A DNA stretch of 64,000 nucleotides, from assembly GCA_024699855.1 (NCBI GenBank), contig JAMPIQ010000001.1, forward strand, positions 11,780,001 through 11,844,000, written 5' to 3'. Both the position numbers and the translations under genes were made by a program. This document shows, in pieces, positions 59,442 through 64,000 of the stretch. How positions within the stretch are numbered: the first letter of the stretch is position 1; every line of letters begins with the position of its first letter. Under the pieces are notes generated by a model, which did no database searches, was not told where the DNA came from, and saw nothing but the letters and a program-made list of their open reading frames with translations. The stretch comes from Aphelenchoides besseyi. Taxonomy: Eukaryota; Nematoda; Chromadorea; Rhabditida; Aphelenchoididae.

Positions 59442-60937
59442 CCTTTCGCTTGTTCGTATTCTAAAACAAAACGTCGATGATATTTGGCGTGTGATCAAAA
59501 CCCGCAAAAGCGAAGTCATTCAACGTTCTTTACGTTTTCTTGCAACCGGCAAAAGAGCAGAACAAACGCAAAACTGAAAAGCAATCGTGTCGAATTGAAA
59601 ACTTTGTTTCTGCTTATGCTTCTCGGACTTTTATGTAAATTAGATGCAATAGCACTTTGATGTCCGAAAGAAGCTCAAACGTTCTCTAATCAAAAGGCCA
59701 ACAATCAACTTGGCGGTCTTGTGGAGGTGACAAAACCGGAACTGAAACACCCGATGAAGATTGATGACCGAAACCAATCGACTACAACGTTTACACTCGA
59801 GTTTATTACTGCAATTGAAACCGTGAAAAAATGTGAGCGTTGTCAGCGTACCGAATTTTTCGAGAGAAAGAACATGTCGACTGATCAAGTCGGTGGTTTC
59901 AAGGTCAAACAGTTGACGGTCCAACAATCACGTTAACGATGCCAACAATCTCCACGTCAATCTACGAAAATCCGGGGTAAAACGAGATAAGTGAATTCGT
60001 GTTATTGCGAATTGATTAGGCCAAGTGAACCAGTTCAATTGGTTGAGACAAACGTTCATGAGAAGATGTAACGTATGTTACAAAACTTAAATGGGATTAA
60101 AGAGAGAGTGTAAATCATCAAAACAAATGTGCAGAAAGTAAGCGGACGATAAAAACAAATGGAGGTCTTCGTTTCGGTGAAAGTCGCGAACATGACGGCG
60201 AAGATCATTCGGGATTCTGCGTTACACGTTGTCACAATCATCCAAGTTGCAGAAGACGTGTCATTTTTGTGCCCAACTTCAACATGACGGGAAGGAAACG
60301 TTTTGTTGGAATCACTAGTTCGTATTTCACTTCACCTTATCCTCTGAATGCTTGACAAAATGACCAGACTTCACACCAACGAGTTGTTTATTCAATGAAT
60401 CCAACTTTGTATCACTAATTTTTCAATAAGATTTCTGTTTAACAGTTGAAGCAAACCCAATCAGAAGTGTAATCCTCAACGCTGATGCCAAAAGATAAGA
60501 CACCCTGCCCTTCGTCAAGAAACGACGAGCTTTGGGATCCTAACTGTTCATTTGCGTGGCTTCTTCTACGAAATGCATTCAACTTTTTTTGTTTTGTCGA
60601 CTTCAAGTGTAAATCCGAAAATCGGATGGTCAACGAGCACTCCGCTCGAAACGAACAAATCGCAACGTAATTAACTCGGCGATCAGGTGGAGTCGAGGAG
60701 GTGAATGGATGTGGGATTATACGACGAAACGAAAATGCTAATTGTTATAATCGTTTCGAAATGCACGGGCGAACGTGAAGTATAGCGGACGAGTGGATTG
60801 AATGGGAGTGAGCTTGAGGACGAGCGAAGACGCGCGGGGAATCGAATCCACGGCTAAAATTCAACTCGAAAAGTGTGGGAGGATTTTCAGTTGATTTCGA
60901 ATTGTTTTTGATGTTCAGTTGAAAAGTTCAATTGAGA
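59442..60937. promoter_or_regulatory. Divergent spacer, GOT1 and calponin-like gene
   Basis: About 1.5 kb between outward-reading genes. No coding frame is supported. The calponin-like gene start is preceded by an acceptor-like gttcag, so an untranslated exon may lie here. Confidence 0.45.
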
Positions 60938-62116
60938 ATGTCGATTCAATCTGTAGGTTAATTGTTGCGACGCTTAGAATACGTTGAAATATTTCAGAAG
61001 ACTGATGATGAGTTAAGAGCTGATCGACGAAAGAAGATCATTTTGCCGTGTGTGATTCCGTGGGAATCAGGTTCAAATAAGTATGCATCACAAAAGAACA
61101 GCGGCGGATTTTCGAGAATTCGTGACGTTAGTGAGTTGTTTACCTTCGCCTTCAACGCTTACAACTTCTTTCATTCAGAGATTAACATTCAAAGTTCGAG
61201 TGCAATCGTTGAAACACACGCTGTTCCGTTTCATATTTGTCCGCCGTTAAAGAAATCTTACGCATCTCAATCGGGATCTAAACCTTTTGGGAGTTTTCGA
61301 GATCAACTAACTTATGTTCGCGAAAATGTAAATTTGTATGGTTGTTAATTTGACAGCTTGTTTTCAGGAAGATGAAGAGCCGAAACGAATTCATGAGCTT
61401 GTTGTTGATAAGAAGGCCACTGAACGAGTGAATCCACGGTTTGTTTATGTCATTTGATAGCATTGATTATCTCAAGTTTAGTTGGGCCAATTCGAATCCT
61501 GATGCAACGAACGAACAAATTGGCCAAATACGTCCAACAATCTCTCGACCTATAGGCGGTCGACGATTCACCTTTGAAGAACAATTGAAATGTCGAGCCG
61601 AACTTCCGCGTTTTCAATGCATGAAAGAGACCGCTGCCGCGAGAGATGCTCAAGTGAACGGCTCTCAACCCATGGCTAGTGGACTCCACATTCATCGGCA
61701 AACAATAACGCCGATTAGTGGTCTCGATCGTACCGAACAAGACCAACTCGATTCGAATCGTTATATGGCGTGGCTTGGTGGTCAAGTAACACAAAAATAT
61801 TTCGAATGGATTTTTAATGAACGTTTTTCAGTTGACTTTGCAATCGCAATCACAAACGGGCGGTTTCCATCGGCAACGAGACGTTGCAAGTAGTACGTAC
61901 TACAACAAAGTGGCTAATCAGTCAACCGTTCAAAATGCTGAGGAACGAAAAGCAGATCGCGAAAAGCGATTGGCTGCATTGAACGAGATCGACGACTTGG
62001 AACAAAACTTTGCCACCGACAGTGTAACCGAAACCATACAGTTGCCAACGAAGAACATCGAGGAAACGAACAGCGATGAAGAGGAGTCAGAAATCGAAGA
62101 TGAAGAAGAAGTTTGA
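60938..62116 (+). CDS. Calponin-like (CLIK repeat) actin-binding protein
   Basis: Six exons give about 290 residues starting MSIQSKTDDELRADRRKKII. CLIK-type repeats are visible: VIPWESGSNKYASQKNSGGF (first), CPPLKKSYASQSGSKPFGSF (second), and a weaker third around LTLQSQSQTGGFHRQRDVA. The ASQ core with SGSNK before and GGF after is the calponin-like repeat that binds actin filaments, as in nematode UNC-87. No calponin-homology domain is seen. The C-terminus is a charged helix (NAEERKADREKRLAALNEID) and a run of Asp/Glu ending EDEEEV. Likely role: stabilising actin in muscle or other contractile cells. Confidence 0.75.
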
Positions 62117-64000
62117 ACACCATTAGTTGTCATTGTTTTCTTTATGATTGAACATGCAGACGATTCGAATGAACATAGAAATTTGTGTTGTTTGATGAAA
62201 AACAAGAATTGTGGGCGTCATCCTCGCTGTGACTCATTTCATTGCTCTCCCATGGTGCGCAAAGAATGAATGGAGTAGCGATGGTTTTTTGTTCGAATGT
62301 GGCCAACGGATTCCTACAGTGCTGGTGACTCATTGCATAAACTCGATTATTGCTGTCGAGTTTTGAGTTCATCAGCGAAACGATGATCTGTGCCACGCGA
62401 ACGACTGGAAGGTCAACTGAAGTTCATCGTTCTTCCGGCGACTGTGCATGTCATTTCAGGGCGTTCATCGGTTTGCATTTACTGCTATTCTAAGCAATTT
62501 TTTCAAGTAATCCTTCACGACACGAACGTAGTGCCGGGCGGCGACAGTTTTTGTTTGGTCTGCGCGAAAAGACGAACCATCGAGTGTGCAGTCAGCAGCT
62601 AAATCGCCTGTGGGGAGAGAGAGAAGAATTCCAATGGATAAAAAATAGCTATAGTGGAAAACACCTGCTCGTTCTATGGCTTTTACGATTGCGAACGAGA
62701 ACTTTGGATCTTCGGGCGTTCGGGGATTAATCTGACCAATCGAATTCTTCGATTGAATTTCTTGAAATCTTGTTTCTGTAGTTTATATCTTGACCCGAAT
62801 TCGCATCCCCGCGTTGACCCATCGATTGTGGACAATTCGAAGACGTCTTAACGGGTTCCTCTTCAGTTATAAACAACGTGATCGGATCTAACGGTCGTTT
62901 TTTCATTTTTTCGAATGACTCATCTCCGGCCATCGGGAAGACGAAAGGTCGCAAGTCTGCTGTCCAACACGTGGATCACGAGGCGCGGAGAGTGCAGCTG
63001 CAAAATAGGAAATACAACAAGTCTCGTCCGTCTAATTAGACAGCACGTGAATCGTTTTTACCGTCGAGCGCAATTGTGCCGTTTTCGTGAACGGGGATCT
63101 TTCTTATCGAAAGCGATAAGATTGTTTGGCTGCTTTCTTCCAATCTAGCCGGATATTTTCATTGCGCGCCAACGCGAAAACTTTTTTATTCGGACCTCAC
63201 GCTCATCGCTCTGGGTTGTCTTTCTTTCGGTTCTCACTCTCGTCCTTCCACTCTCGACGCCTCCGAAGTCTCGCGCGCTTTTTTCTTTTTCCGTCGAATG
63301 TTTTCGGTGGAATTTCCACGTTTAATCAGGCAGCCAATTACACGGAAAGTTGTTGCAAAGAGTTGAAAACGCCACGTCAGAAAAGCGATTGCAAGGAAAC
63401 GGTCCACTCGCGGTTTGTTTTCGTTTTTTAATCACGAAGCCTGTGAAAAAGGCGGAAAGTTTGTTTTGCCGTTGGGCGTGAATTCGTTGGGTTTGTTTGC
63501 ATCAAAAAGCTTGGGGACCGTTGCATTTCATTCATTTCCCTTCGAAAGTTTTTGCTCGACCTTATGGCCATTGGTCTTCGTTTGTTTATGCGCGCAAAAA
63601 TCGTCCGGATGCTCTCGAGCTTCCTATCGATCGGCGTATTTCATTTCCGTTGTTTTGTCGACCTTCAACTCTCCTGATAAATTTCCGGCTCATAAAGGGC
63701 GAATATGCAAATAATCGTGGACAACGTTTTGGGTCGTTCTTTTGTGTGTACGTTCCTTTCATGAGCTCATAACTCTTTTTCTCCGTTCACGCGCCGCAGT
63801 CCATTCGGTCAATGCACCTGAAATGTGCGTGAACTCGCCCACTCGCCAATCGAGTGACGTCGAGTCATGCCAAACGACATTTAAAAATAGTCGAACGGTC
63901 GAAGCACAAGCCTACAGCGTGGTAAAAAGGAAAATTTGGCGCACTGAACGTGAAGACAAAAGCGGAGTGCCGTTGGCGAAGAGAGAAAACCGCCTTTTTT
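62117..64000. other. No gene recognised to the window end
   Basis: About 1.9 kb. Frames of up to about 100 codons occur on the plus strand near 63.1-63.8 kb but have low-complexity Phe/Ser/Arg-rich translations, no domains and no splice support. The segment has T-rich tracts, many CG dinucleotides, and may be the promoter of a gene beyond the window. Confidence 0.4.

Noticed and set aside
63126..63772. Overlapping plus-strand frames of 90-100 codons near the window end
   Set aside because: Translations are low-complexity and mutually overlapping with no splice or domain evidence.

Overview
The window looks like nuclear DNA of a nematode. It is moderately AT-rich. Most genes are broken by very short introns of about 35-60 bases with GTAAGT-type donors and TTTCAG or TTTTAG acceptors. 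Two further marks point the same way: a ground-like domain gene of the nematode hedgehog-related class, and a histone H4 with the nematode-type YCEH variant. The very small introns would fit an early-branching (clade I-like) nematode, but that placement is only a guess. No mitochondrial, bacterial or viral segment was seen, and no tRNA or rRNA gene.

Layout. At 0-10 kb are the 3' end of a globin-like gene, a divergent PP1-type phosphatase, a secreted metallo-beta-lactamase-fold protein, and a run of minus-strand housekeeping genes: lipid phosphate phosphatase, SAM methyltransferase, MED22, HAP40/F8A and PIG-X. Several of the gaps in that run are only about 100-130 bases. At 10-24.7 kb are a large ABCC5-like transporter, an unrecognised gene, a GATA factor, the ground-like gene, a CK1/TTBK-type kinase, and a saposin-like gene tightly behind the kinase. 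A gene-poor stretch runs from 24.7 to 27.7 kb.

At 27.7-40 kb are a neuropeptide-type GPCR with a very long tail, a coiled-coil protein, SURF1, an intron-containing histone H4 head-to-head with TFIIH p62 (GTF2H1), a short mitochondrial seryl-tRNA synthetase, a small secreted peptide and GnT-I (MGAT1). At 40-45.5 kb is a neuropeptide precursor with a two-cysteine C-terminal peptide. Its intron carries a short DNA transposon, Merlin-like, with 15-base inverted ends and an exact 8-base target duplication. A second small secreted peptide and a MEC-2/UNC-1-type stomatin follow. At 45.5-64 kb are an unrecognised nuclear protein, a C2H2 zinc-finger protein, an LRR/F-box-like gene, a probable unknown gene, a SETD3-like methyltransferase, a GOT1 aminotransferase with one intron made almost wholly of an inverted repeat, and a calponin-like CLIK-repeat gene, then a gene-free end.

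The genes do not form one pathway. Weak themes are mitochondrial and central metabolism (SURF1, SARS2, GOT1), glycosylation in the ER/Golgi (PIG-X, MGAT1), basal transcription (MED22, GTF2H1), and neuronal or secreted signalling (GPCR, peptide precursors, stomatin). All gene models were read by eye from open frames and splice signals, so exon edges can be wrong by a few bases and untranslated exons are mostly unknown.
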